A stretch of DNA of 49,168 bases from Thermocrinis sp. (GTDB taxonomy: Bacteria; Aquificota; Aquificia; Aquificales; Aquificaceae). The DNA lies in the NCBI GenBank assembly GCA_020833645.1, contig JAJHRQ010000008.1, positions 1-49,168 on the forward strand, written 5' to 3'. A program made the translations under genes and the position numbers. A model generated the notes under the pieces. It was given only the letters and a program-made list of their open reading frames with translations. It had not been told where the DNA came from and ran no database searches. Shown piece after piece: positions 17,212 to 25,877 of this stretch (the stretch's first letter is position 1; every line of letters starts with the position of its first letter).

Positions 17212-20091
17212 TCACACTATCACGTTTACAAAAGACCTATCTCCTCGCCTCACCACTTCTATGCGTTGGTCAAACTTCTCTGCCAGGTCCTCCAAATGAC
17301 TTATGATCCCCACCATTCTGTTGGCATTGAGCTTTATCATCTCAAAAAACTGAGATAGCCCTTCCCTCGTTTCCCTGTCTAGGCTACCAAAGCCCTCATC
17401 AATGAAAAGGCTCTCTATGGGTGCGTTCTTGGATATTATGTCGCTTACTCCGAAGGCTAAAGAGAGGCTCGCCAAAAAGGTCTCTCCACCACTCAAGGTG
17501 CTTACGCTTCTTTTGTGTCCGGAGAGCCTGTCTATTATCAGGATTTCTGAACCTTCCAAATCATACTCGTAGGCACCGGATGTGAATTTTTGCAGGTAGA
17601 AGTTGGCCCTTGCTATGATCTTTTGGAGCATGATCTGACTTAAAAATTCCTGAAGCCTGTCTGCCCTAAAGTCCCTTTCAAGGATTCTGTATATACCCTC
17701 CTTCCTCTGAAGCTCCTCTTGATCCTTCAAAAGCTCTTCCTTCCTTTTTAAACCTTCCTCTATGCGCGTTTTTTGTTCCCTTAAATGTCCAAGCTGAACA
17801 TTTTTGTTTTTGTACTCTTCTTCCACCTGTTGCATCTTAGCCTTTATCTCCTGAGTAGGTTCTACTCCCTCAAAGTTCTTCAGTTCTTCTTTTAGCCTTT
17901 GCTCCTTTTCTTTCAACAGGGCAACGTTCCTTTTGTAATCTTCCAACTCTTGCTTTAGCCTTTCTATGTATTCCTTAGGTTTTATGAGTTTTTCTAACTC
18001 TTGCACTGTTCCGAGCCCAAACTTCCTTATGGCAGGCTCCAGATTTTTGGCAACCCTTTCCTTTTCCTCCTTCAGGCTTTGTATATTCCTCTCCCTTTCT
18101 AAAAGGGCGGTTTGGACCCTTTTCTCCTCCAGTTCTACGCTCCTTAGCTGTTCGGAGATAGTGGTATAGCTGTTTCTTATCATATCCCTTCTGTCTTTGA
18201 GGGTTTTTAACTGGATCTGTTTTTCCCTTATGTCCTGCTCCTTAACCTCCCAAAATCCTTCTATCGCTAAATACTCCTCTATCTCTTTTACTGAGGTTTG
18301 CAATTTTTCCCTCTTACCCTCCAGGGTGGATAGCCTCTCCCTCTTGGCGCTCAGCTCCTCCTTTAAATTCTTAAGCTTTTCCTCCGCCTGTTTTAGCTTT
18401 CTTTTGCTTTCCTCCAGTTCAGCTTGGGACCTTTGTAGCTCCCTATACTCCTCCTCAAACCTCTCTTCTTCCTCCCATTTATCTAATAACTGCCTTAGCT
18501 CCCTTTCCTTTTCCTCCAGGGCAGAAAGCTTGCTCTCTATTCTTGCCTTTTTCTCAAGGTGCTCAGATTCAAGAGCTTTAAGCTTATCCAGTTCCCTTTT
18601 GATGGTTTCAAAGTTCTCAGAGGGCTCGGTGGGAGGTAGCTGGGTAATTACATTGCCACACACTGGGCAGAGGTCTCCCTCCTTTAGGTGTGCCCTTATG
18701 TGTTCCACATGAAAGCGAACAAGGGAGCTTTCTTTCTCTTTTATGTCCTTCCTGATTTTTTCTAACTGTTCTTCCAAGAGCTCCTTCTCTTTTTTAAGAA
18801 GTTCCAAACTTTCCCTTTCCCTTCTTACATCATCAAGCTTTATCTTTATGGGATTGAGTTCTAGAAGTCTTCTTTGTTTTTCCTCTAAATCTTCTATCTT
18901 CTCCCTTAGCTCCTTTATGTAGTTTTCGCCCCTGTCTATTCTTTCAGTTAGATTTTTGATATCTCCCTCTAAAGTCTTTATATCTTCTTCTACGTTCTCC
19001 AACTCCTTTAACTTTTGGTTTCTTTCTCTGTGTTTTTCAAGGGCGTTCTTTAGTCTTTCTAACTCTTTTGTTAGCTGTTCTATTTGCACATCGTATTCGC
19101 CCAATCTTTCCCACTCTTGGCGGTATTTTTCCAACTGTATTTGGAACTGCTCCCTCTGATGGGAGAGTTTGGCTAGTTTCTCCCTTAAACTCTTTATTTC
19201 CTTTATCTCCTGCTCCTCCCTTTGGGAAAGGCTTTTAAAACTTTCCACGTAGGGAGCGTAGGAGCTCAACTCTTCCATCACCTGAAGATCCCTCTCAAGC
19301 TGTTCTATCTCCTCTGCCTTTTCAAGAAGTTCTTCGAGCTGTCTTTGGCACTCTGTTAGCTCCTCTTGGAGGCGGTCCCTGTGGGATGCAATATTGAGCC
19401 TTTCCTGTAGCCTCTTTTTCTCTTCTTCCAAAAGGTTAAGGTCCTTCTCCAAAAGGGTGATCTCTTTGTTTACCCTATCAAGCTCCTCTTTTGTGGCAAA
19501 GCTGAGCTCACGCAGGGATGCGGTTATACTCTCCAAGCGGTTTTCAATCTGTCTTTTTGTCTCTCTTATCAGCTCCGCCATTTTCTCAATAAGGGTATCT
19601 ACACCCAAGAGCTTGTTTAGAATTTCCCTCCTTTGCTGTGGTCTTTCGGGCTTTAAAAACCTGTCAAACTGTCCCTGTGGCAAAAGTATAACCTTGGTAA
19701 AGGTATCGTAATCAACTCCCAAGACCCTTTTGACCAACTCAGGAAGCTCGTTTGCCTTTACATTCTTAAGCCTGTTCCCTTCCCAGAATCTTACCTCACC
19801 CCTTCCCTTCCTCACAGCCCTTTCAATGGCATACCTCTTGTCCCTGACGGAAAACTCCAAGAATACCCTCATATGGTCTGTTCCTTTTGAAATCAAGTGC
19901 TCGTGGAGGTCTCTTCTATCTCCGTGCCTTGGCACCTTTCCAAAGAGGGCATAGCACATGGCGTCTATTAAACTTGTCTTTCCTGCCCCTGTCCTACCTT
20001 GAATGATAAAAAACCTGAGCCCTGAGAAGTCTACGCTGTGCCTTCCCCTAAAGATGGTAAAGTTTTCCAGTTCAAGCCTGATGGGTCTCAT
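17212..20091 (-). CDS. sbcC: SbcC/Rad50-type exonuclease ATPase subunit
   Basis: The 959-residue protein has the Rad50/SbcC layout: an N-terminal Walker A (GRTGAGKTSLIDAM), a coiled coil of about 700 residues rich in Glu, Lys and Leu, a zinc hook CPVCG near residue 474 at its middle, and the C-terminal signature LSGGETFLASL and Walker B LFIDEGFGSLD. With SbcD it processes DNA ends and hairpins. It overlaps sbcD by 20 nt. Confidence 0.95.
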   Translation of the reverse strand: MRPIRLELENFTIFRGRHSVDFSGLRFFIIQGRTGAGKTSLIDAMCYALFGKVPRHGDRRDLHEHLISKGTDHMRVFLEFSVRDKRYAIERAVRKGRGEVRFWEGNRLKNVKANELPELVKRVLGVDYDTFTKVILLPQGQFDRFLKPERPQQRREILNKLLGVDTLIEKMAELIRETKRQIENRLESITASLRELSFATKEELDRVNKEITLLEKDLNLLEEEKKRLQERLNIASHRDRLQEELTECQRQLEELLEKAEEIEQLERDLQVMEELSSYAPYVESFKSLSQREEQEIKEIKSLREKLAKLSHQREQFQIQLEKYRQEWERLGEYDVQIEQLTKELERLKNALEKHRERNQKLKELENVEEDIKTLEGDIKNLTERIDRGENYIKELREKIEDLEEKQRRLLELNPIKIKLDDVRRERESLELLKKEKELLEEQLEKIRKDIKEKESSLVRFHVEHIRAHLKEGDLCPVCGNVITQLPPTEPSENFETIKRELDKLKALESEHLEKKARIESKLSALEEKERELRQLLDKWEEEERFEEEYRELQRSQAELEESKRKLKQAEEKLKNLKEELSAKRERLSTLEGKREKLQTSVKEIEEYLAIEGFWEVKEQDIREKQIQLKTLKDRRDMIRNSYTTISEQLRSVELEEKRVQTALLERERNIQSLKEEKERVAKNLEPAIRKFGLGTVQELEKLIKPKEYIERLKQELEDYKRNVALLKEKEQRLKEELKNFEGVEPTQEIKAKMQQVEEEYKNKNVQLGHLREQKTRIEEGLKRKEELLKDQEELQRKEGIYRILERDFRADRLQEFLSQIMLQKIIARANFYLQKFTSGAYEYDLEGSEILIIDRLSGHKRSVSTLSGGETFLASLSLAFGVSDIISKNAPIESLFIDEGFGSLDRETREGLSQFFEMIKLNANRMVGIISHLEDLAEKFDQRIEVVRRGDRSFVNVIV

Positions 20092-21226
20092 GCTGAACTT
20101 CGTTCAACAAGCGAAAAACTTCTCTTTCTATCTCTTCGGGTAAGTCTTGATTGTAATTCTGTTTGTAGTATGCCCTGTAAATCTGCAAAAGGTCCGAGCC
20201 TTCCACTTCTATGGGAAGCTCAGTGGAGCTACTCTCGGGCAGTTCCAAATTTAAAAAGACAAGCTTTTCACCCAATACCTGGTGCAGTTTTTGGGTTTTC
20301 AGATTGAGCATTGGGTCCTTTATGTCCGCCTCCAAGATCACTTTATAGAGTGCCTTTTGATCCTTTATTTCATCCAAAACCCTGTCAATGCTTTGACCCT
20401 TTGCTATTCTCACCTCCTTTAACTGTCTGTATAGGGAAAGCTCCAGAGCTTGCACCTTTGCCCCAAATTCCTCCAGAACTACCAAATTAACAAACTTCTT
20501 TGTGCCCTTCTCGGAAAAATCTATCTGATAGAGACTGCCCGAGTAGTGAGTGGGCGGAGTGGCTGACTCTATTCTTTGGTTGAGGTGGAGATGTCCAAGG
20601 GCTACATAGTGAAAGCTATCGGGTATTTGGTCTGGTCTTATGGCATAAAAACTGCTCACACTTACCTCCCTTTCTGAGCCCGCAATCTTCCCCTTTTCCA
20701 CCATAAGATGGGCAAGGAGTATGCGATACTTATAGCCTTCCACCGCCTTCGCCAAAGCTTTTAGATACTGGGCTACCTTGTAAGAGTAGCTTCTGTGGGC
20801 GTCCTCAGAGATGGTGGTCAGGACCCTTTCGCTGGGATAAGGCAGGCACGCAATGGCTAAGTCTTTGTATTGAAAGACCATATCCTCCACCTTTGGGCTT
20901 GGTCTATCAAAGATATGCAACCTCCCCAACTTTTTGATGCTCGCATAAGCCCTCAGTTTATCGTAGCTATCGTGGTTGCCCGCTATAAGCACCACCTCTA
21001 TACCCCTTCCCGCCCACTCTGTCAAAAACTCAAGGACCGTACCTTCTGCAGAGTAATCAGGAACAGCTTTGTCAAAGATATCGCCCGCAATCAGTAAAAC
21101 ATCCACCTTTTCACTAAGACATATATCCGAGACCTGTTCTAAGGCATAAGCCAAATCCTCATTCCTTGATACTCTGTTTAGGGTTTTCCCCGCATGAAAG
21201 TCTGATATGTGAAGTAGCTTAAACAT
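20072..21226 (-). CDS. sbcD: SbcD/Mre11-type exonuclease nuclease subunit
   Basis: The 384-residue protein has the metallophosphoesterase motifs of SbcD: HISDFHAG, LIAGDIFDKAVP, LIAGNHDSYDK, LLAHLM and ALGHLHLNQ. The C-terminal capping region precedes sbcC. It is the Mn-dependent nuclease subunit of the SbcCD complex. It lies directly downstream of the interrupted LOG-family gene, overlapping its end by 8 nt. Confidence 0.95.
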   Translation of the reverse strand: MFKLLHISDFHAGKTLNRVSRNEDLAYALEQVSDICLSEKVDVLLIAGDIFDKAVPDYSAEGTVLEFLTEWAGRGIEVVLIAGNHDSYDKLRAYASIKKLGRLHIFDRPSPKVEDMVFQYKDLAIACLPYPSERVLTTISEDAHRSYSYKVAQYLKALAKAVEGYKYRILLAHLMVEKGKIAGSEREVSVSSFYAIRPDQIPDSFHYVALGHLHLNQRIESATPPTHYSGSLYQIDFSEKGTKKFVNLVVLEEFGAKVQALELSLYRQLKEVRIAKGQSIDRVLDEIKDQKALYKVILEADIKDPMLNLKTQKLHQVLGEKLVFLNLELPESSSTELPIEVEGSDLLQIYRAYYKQNYNQDLPEEIEREVFRLLNEVQHETHQA

Positions 21227-22511
21227 CCTTTAAGATTTTATCCAACTTCTCCACCAAAGGATTAAGTGGGTCCTCTTTCTTCAAAAGCTTTAGCTTATCC
21301 TTTGCTTCCCGTAGCACTATTTGGACTACCTCCTCAGGTGCGTCGGCATGTTTCATAAGCTCTATATCTTCTTCATCTATCACTCCATACTCTACCATAG
21401 TGCTTTTCATATAGTCCAGCAAAGGTTGCCAGAAGGGAGTGTAATAGAGGATTATGGGAAATCTGTAGACTTTACCCGTTTGCATTAGGGTCAGCTCCTC
21501 AAAGAGCTCATCAAAGGTGCCAAATCCTCCCGGAAAGATCACGTAAGCCATGGAGTATTTGATCAGCATAACCTTACGCACAAAGAAGTATTCAAACTTC
21601 AAGGATATATTTTGGGAGGATGTCAACTTTTTAGGTTCATGATCGTATAAATGACAATAAAGGAGGCTAACCATCTATAGACGGTTTCATACTTAGCATT
21701 CCAAGGAAACCTCATTCCTCTTCCCAAAAGTCTCATGTAGCCATTCCATTGCAAGCCCTTTGACCGCACTCACATACCAAGGTCCCTTGTCAGTGGTGCA
21801 TCCCTTTGCCTTTGTGTTGTAAAGAACCAACTTAGCTGTCCAAGAGTCCCTTCTTCTTGAAAGATGCACAAACACAGGCAAACCTTATAGACCCAAATAG
21901 CAATCGTATATATTGCCTGAAGAGCTTTCCCTAATAACCCTTGTGAAGTAGGAACTCCCTTACTGCTCTTGGGGAAAGTCCCTTAAAGTAGAGGAGCACA
22001 GCTTCTGCTTTTAGGCTTACGGGAAACCTGTGCCACTTAAAAACTCTGCTTAGTATTTCTTCTATTAATTGTCTTGCCTTCATATTTCTAAGCTTATCAG
22101 AACTGCTTCAGGTCCTAACCATCAACCACCCCAGTCTATGGATGCCAAAAGTTGACATCTTCTATTTTGGTATTTGTTGGGTTTTTGCTCTGTGGGAATT
22201 TGTATGTTTAAACCCATAGATACAGTTCCTGCGTCATAAGCTCCCCTGTTTGCCGCTTCCATGATTCCCGGACCACCACCGGTGATTATATGGAAGCCAA
22301 GCTTTCCAAGCATAAAGGCGGTTCTGTAAGCATGCTTGTAAATTTCGTTTTCCTGACTCAGCCGGGAGCTTCCAAAGAAGGTAACCGCAGGACCCACATG
22401 GGAGAGGGTATCAAACCCCTCCACAAATTCACTCATTATCTTCAAAACTCCCCAGGTATCCCCCTGTTTTATCTTTAGCTCTTCTATGAGCCTTAGTTGT
22501 TCATTGTTCAT
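21219..22511 (-). pseudogene. LOG-family (lysine decarboxylase-like) protein, split by an IS
   Basis: The two parts, 22511-22163 and 21615-21219, join at an 8-bp target duplication. The N-terminal part has FFGSSRLS and GGGPGIMEAANRGA, and the C-terminal part has the family motif PGGFGTFDE. This is the TIGR00730/LOG group, whose characterised members cleave riboside monophosphates of modified adenines. The intact protein would have about 245 residues. The insertion separates the two halves of the catalytic signature, so the product is probably inactive. It overlaps the upstream exported-protein gene by 11 nt. Confidence 0.88.
21616..22162 (-). mobile_element. IS6-like element, copy B
   Basis: The 547-bp element has the 16-bp ends GAGGATGTCAACTTTT and AAAAGTTGACATCTTC, flanked by an 8-bp duplication, TATTTTGG, at 21608-21615 and 22163-22170. 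It carries pieces of a DDE transposase, including the motif CTTDKGPWY and the Glu region AMEWLHETFGKRNE, but lacks 64 bp that encode the first Asp (VDETK) in copy D. A stop after LLHKGY and a 3' frameshift are shared with the other copies. It cannot make transposase. Confidence 0.85.
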
Positions 22512-22866
22512 TTAGGTCCTTTACCATACCCTCTAGCTTTAAAAGGTTTCCTTCCTGGGGTTTGTTTATGTTGTGGGAGTATCTAACCTTTAATACATTC
22601 TTCTTTGCGTACTTCTTTTTTGCGTAACGGGAGAATTTAACCTTTGTCCTATTATTTTGTTTAACCACTTTCTTGTTATTTTGCTTAACCACCTTCTTGT
22701 TTGAGGGCTTTACTGCGGTTTTCTTTTTCGGAGACTTTACATTTGCCCTATTCTTTGAGGACTTGACAGATGCAGTTTTCTGCTGGGTTGTAGCCAAAGA
22801 GGGTTCAGGTAATGTGATGGTAGAAAAGATAAAAAGGCTTAAGAATACAAAAATTAACTTCTTCAT
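22501..22866 (-). CDS. Lysine-rich exported protein
   Basis: The 121-residue protein has a signal peptide (MKKLIFVFLSLFIFSTITL) and then a very basic, Lys/Asn-rich mature region with short tandem repeats of NKKVVKQN. No known domain is visible. It would be a disordered, positively charged protein in the periplasm, which might bind nucleic acid, cell wall or lipopolysaccharide; this is only inference. A good ribosome binding site (AAGGAGG) precedes the ATG. Confidence 0.65.
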   Translation of the reverse strand: MKKLIFVFLSLFIFSTITLPEPSLATTQQKTASVKSSKNRANVKSPKKKTAVKPSNKKVVKQNNKKVVKQNNRTKVKFSRYAKKKYAKKNVLKVRYSHNINKPQEGNLLKLEGMVKDLNEQ

Positions 22867-22902
22867 GTTCCACCTCCTTTACCTCCAAGGGAGGTGGTTA
22901 AA

Positions 22903-23295
22903 TTATAGCATATCCTCTTCCAAAAGGCTTATTGGTTTCCTACCCGCAAAGCCCTCGTTCAGTTCATGCCAGTACATTATGGTATCTTCGTCCTCTTTCC
23001 AACAGAGCCAGATGTATCTGTTTTTGTGAAAGCTCAAGAAATCCACCAGTATTGGGTCTATACCCTTTATCACTCCGCCCAGCGCCTCTATCTTTCTAAA
23101 GAGGGAGTCTATTAGCGCTTCCAGGTCCTTTATGTGGGATTCAAGATACATCCTTTCAAGGAGGTCCTGCTCCTCCTGAAGTCTTTCATAAGCTTCCGTT
23201 AGCTCCATTCTCTTGGTGTTTATCTCCTCCACTATAGGCTTAATTACAACTAAGGTCTCTCTTGCGGTGTCTAAGTCAAAAACCTTCATCTGCAT
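22903..23295 (-). CDS. DUF2203-family protein
   Basis: The 130-residue protein matches DUF2203: a long helical hairpin (residues about 5-65), a conserved turn with GGVIKGIDPILVDF, then YIWLCWKEDEDTIMYWHE and a closing GFAGRKPI. The family has no known function. The start chosen (MQMKVFDLD, 23295) is 5 bases after the radical-SAM gene ends; a TTG at 23331 would overlap that gene. It is the last gene of the sulfur-locus transcript that can be joined by spacing. Confidence 0.75.
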   Translation of the reverse strand: MQMKVFDLDTARETLVVIKPIVEEINTKRMELTEAYERLQEEQDLLERMYLESHIKDLEALIDSLFRKIEALGGVIKGIDPILVDFLSFHKNRYIWLCWKEDEDTIMYWHELNEGFAGRKPISLLEEDML

Positions 23296-23300
23296 GTTTA

Positions 23301-24308
23301 TTAATTTATAGGCAGTATTACCGTTGAGCAACAGTTTGGAGATACAACGGGCTCCAAACCTATCTCTTTAGCGTGGGTCAAAATACCTTCTGCAGGGAAG
23401 GTTATACCATTGACGCCCGCATAAAGGGCATAGAGGTCCATCTTGATCCTTTCAGGTCCTGCAGGTCTTGCACAGCCGATCACCACCGGCGTCTTTGGTA
23501 GTTTCAACCTTGCGTGCAAAAAGACCTTTGCACACTCCTCCGGCGTGGGTGGGGGTAAAAGTTGGAACCTTGCCTTTCCATAGTAAGGCATGACTACCAC
23601 TAAAACCAGACCATCTGGGTCAAACTTAGAGACCATGTCTATTGCCCTGTATTCACCCAAGATCTTCCCATAGTGGAGTCCAATGATCACATGGGGCACT
23701 ATCTTATGGTTGTATTCTTTCAAGAGTGCCAGGGATTCTTCGTAATCTTTCACGGACTTATGGGGCAGTTTATAAACCTCCGCTATGGTCCTATCATCTC
23801 CTATCACATCCATATGTACTGCATCTACGCCGGCTTCTTTTAAGCCCTTTGCCAGCTCCCTATCTACAAGCCCCACGTGACAGGTGGTTATCAATCCTAG
23901 CTCCCTTTTGAGATATGCAATAGCTTCAAAGAAAGGGTAGAGCTCCACCACTCCGTCCTTGTTGGAACCTCCCGATATGAGTATACCTTCAATACCTTTG
24001 GCTTTTAGCTCCTCTCCAACCCTTTTTAACTCCTCCGGTGTGGTGGCAGAGATCATGTGCCAGAGGATTTTGGATGCACAGTGGTCGCACATAAGCTCGC
24101 AGTGTTTACCCGTTATGGAAACATCCACAAACTTTGGACCAGTGGCTACGTAAAAGTCTTCCACTTGGTAGTGCTTAAAGCCAGGGCTATAAAAATAAAC
24201 CTTCTTTCCGAAGTTCTCTTCCCTTACCTTGAAACCTTCAAAGAGCTCCTCTAAAAGTTCTTGATTGAGGGGGGAAGAGACCCCCTCAAAGTTTTGAATT
24301 ATCCGCAC
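23301..24308 (-). CDS. Radical-SAM enzyme, BioB-like; candidate lipoate synthase (LipS type)
   Basis: The 335-residue protein has the radical-SAM cluster motif CELMCDHC (Cys70, Cys74, Cys77), the GGSNKDG SAM-binding turn and a TIM-barrel pattern. Near the C-terminus are CARPAG and PNCCST, which may bind an auxiliary iron-sulfur cluster, as needed for sulfur insertion. Its place beside lipoate-binding protein genes (10-nt overlap) fits the alternative LipS1/LipS2 lipoate synthases described for sHdr organisms. I infer the role from context; only one of the expected pair lies here, and no sLplAB-type ligase is visible. Confidence 0.7.
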   Translation of the reverse strand: MRIIQNFEGVSSPLNQELLEELFEGFKVREENFGKKVYFYSPGFKHYQVEDFYVATGPKFVDVSITGKHCELMCDHCASKILWHMISATTPEELKRVGEELKAKGIEGILISGGSNKDGVVELYPFFEAIAYLKRELGLITTCHVGLVDRELAKGLKEAGVDAVHMDVIGDDRTIAEVYKLPHKSVKDYEESLALLKEYNHKIVPHVIIGLHYGKILGEYRAIDMVSKFDPDGLVLVVVMPYYGKARFQLLPPPTPEECAKVFLHARLKLPKTPVVIGCARPAGPERIKMDLYALYAGVNGITFPAEGILTHAKEIGLEPVVSPNCCSTVILPIN

Positions 24309-24745
24309 TTTATACCCTTTTCGTTGGCTACCTTTGTTAGGGCATCCACAGCTGCCTGTCCCTTAAGCAGTAGATTGATTTCTTCGGGGTTGGTGGGTTT
24401 TATCTTGGCGATCCACCCTTGACCGTAAGGGTCATCGTTTACCAAGGCGGGGTTGGTTTTGAGGGCTTCATTTACCTCCACTATCTCACCGGTTAGAGGT
24501 GTAGGCACGGATCCCACCCACTTACCGCTTTCTATGGTGGCTACGCTTTTACGCCTTTCTATCACCCTGCCGGGCTTCTTGGGAGTGTAGGCAACGAGCC
24601 TTCCAGCCATTGCGGTCGCTATGGATGTTAGCCCTATGGTAAAGGTGCCATCCCCATTGTCCCTTGCCCATGTGAAGGCATTGGCCTCTGGGTCCACGTC
24701 GTAAAGCAGGTCCTCGGGTATGTTGCACCCATTCACTACTGCCAT
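24299..24745 (-). CDS. Lipoate-binding protein, GcvH-like (LbpA type), second copy
   Basis: The 148-residue protein is a biotinyl/lipoyl domain of the GcvH type; the lipoyl lysine is Lys75 in TIESGKWVG. In sHdr organisms LbpA proteins carry the lipoate to which sulfur is bound during oxidation, and are distinct from glycine-cleavage GcvH. It differs clearly from the copy at 25413-25868, so the two may have separate partners. It is followed by the radical-SAM gene with a 10-nt overlap. Confidence 0.85.
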   Translation of the reverse strand: MAVVNGCNIPEDLLYDVDPEANAFTWARDNGDGTFTIGLTSIATAMAGRLVAYTPKKPGRVIERRKSVATIESGKWVGSVPTPLTGEIVEVNEALKTNPALVNDDPYGQGWIAKIKPTNPEEINLLLKGQAAVDALTKVANEKGIKCG

Positions 24746-24769
24746 GCTATACCCTCCTTTATAAGATTT

Positions 24770-25159
24770 TTAAAAGGTGATTACTTTATCTGCCTCCATC
24801 GCCCTGAGGGCGAACTCACTGGCCGGCACAATACCGTCCAGCTCTGGGATCATCTCCTCCGGTTTATAGCCCAAAGCATCTATAGCCTGCTTGCAGGAGT
24901 AAAACTTAACTCCCGCCTGCTTGGCATCCTTCATAAAGTCATAAACGGTTTTCAACTTCTTTCCGTTGACGCTCAAACAGTTTGGCTCTGCGGGCAAAAT
25001 CTTCTCCGCCACACCCTTTTTTAGGAGCCTGGTTCCATCCATGTTGAAAAACATTTCCACCTCTGCGTCGTTGGAAGCCATCAACGCGGCGATGTAAAAG
25101 GGTGATGCACATCTCCAGGGAGTTCTGGGTCCGCTGGTCATAAGGATCACCACCTTCAT
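24770..25159 (-). CDS. DsrE-family sulfurtransferase
   Basis: The 129-residue protein has the DsrE fold pattern: an N-terminal KVVILMTSGP strand, CASPFYIAALMAS helix, DAEVEMFFNMDG, and a later GVKFYSCKQAI with Cys in the position used for sulfur binding in DsrE proteins. Such proteins accept sulfane sulfur from TusA or rhodanese. It is coupled to the thioredoxin-like gene by a 4-nt overlap. Confidence 0.8.
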   Translation of the reverse strand: MKVVILMTSGPRTPWRCASPFYIAALMASNDAEVEMFFNMDGTRLLKKGVAEKILPAEPNCLSVNGKKLKTVYDFMKDAKQAGVKFYSCKQAIDALGYKPEEMIPELDGIVPASEFALRAMEADKVITF

Positions 25160-25413
25160 GACTCTATAGCCCTCCTTGCCTCCTCCTCTGATGGGACGCC
25201 CACAAAGGCAAGCTTTCCGTCTATGATGGTGGAGGGGACAGCCCTAATTAAGAGCTTCTTTGCCCACATTCTACCCTCCGGCTGTGCCACATCCAAAACC
25301 TCATACTTAAAACCATACTCTTTTTGGAGTTTCTGCCAGAGGGCATCTGCGTCGGGGCACGTGGCACACCATTGAGAAACCAAAAGGATCACATGTTTGT
25401 CCTTTGCCGCCAT
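25156..25413 (-). CDS. Thioredoxin/glutaredoxin-like small protein
   Basis: The 85-residue protein carries a CxxC site (WCATCPD, Cys16 and Cys19) and the cis-proline motif AVPSTIIDG. It is shorter than thioredoxin and looks like a glutaredoxin-type disulfide carrier. The start is ATG 25413, set by GAGGTG six bases upstream and overlapping the lbpA stop by one base (TGATG). Its place between lbpA and dsrE suggests that it reduces a disulfide or persulfide intermediate of the pathway, which is inference. Confidence 0.75.
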   Translation of the reverse strand: MAAKDKHVILLVSQWCATCPDADALWQKLQKEYGFKYEVLDVAQPEGRMWAKKLLIRAVPSTIIDGKLAFVGVPSEEEARRAIES

Positions 25414-25868
25414 CACGTACACCTCATGCAGATTATATCCCATTCATCTATGTATTCCTTCATCTTTTCTATGGCTTGGGGTCCATAGAGCAGATCCTTT
25501 AGGTCCCTTTCCAGGTCCACCGGCTTCATCCTCACGATCCAGCCCTCTCCGTAAGGGTCGTAGTTTATTATGTCTGGTTGTTCTAAAACCTTTTCGTTGC
25601 GTTCCACCACCTCTCCTTCCACCAGGGCGTTTATGGGTCCCGCCCACTTACCACTTTCAAGGGATGCCACCGGCTTTCCCTTCTTTATGTATTTACCCAT
25701 GTCCTTTATACGGGCGTGGAGCAGGCGCCCAGCCCGGACCTGCCCCACATCCGTAAGACCCATTGTCACAGTCCCATCTTCGTTTACCCTCAACCACGTT
25801 TGGGTTTCTATCTCGTAGTACAGGTCCAGTGGGATTATACGGCCGTTATATTCCCACTCCTTTTCCAT
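25413..25868 (-). CDS. lbpA: Lipoate-binding protein, GcvH-like (LbpA type), first copy
   Basis: The 151-residue protein has the lipoyl-domain core with the lipoyl lysine at Lys74 in SLESGKWAG, and a GcvH-like ending (YDPYGEGWIVRMKP). It directly follows the last hdr gene, the usual place of lbpA in sHdr clusters, where the protein presents sulfur bound to lipoate to the Hdr-like complex. It overlaps the next gene by a single base. Confidence 0.87.
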   Translation of the reverse strand: MEKEWEYNGRIIPLDLYYEIETQTWLRVNEDGTVTMGLTDVGQVRAGRLLHARIKDMGKYIKKGKPVASLESGKWAGPINALVEGEVVERNEKVLEQPDIINYDPYGEGWIVRMKPVDLERDLKDLLYGPQAIEKMKEYIDEWDIICMRCT

Positions 25869-25877
25869 TTTCTTGCC

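Noticed and set aside
23296-23331. TTG start at 23331 for the DUF2203 protein.
   Set aside because: It would overlap the radical-SAM gene and adds residues that the family does not have; ATG 23295 fits the usual N-terminus.
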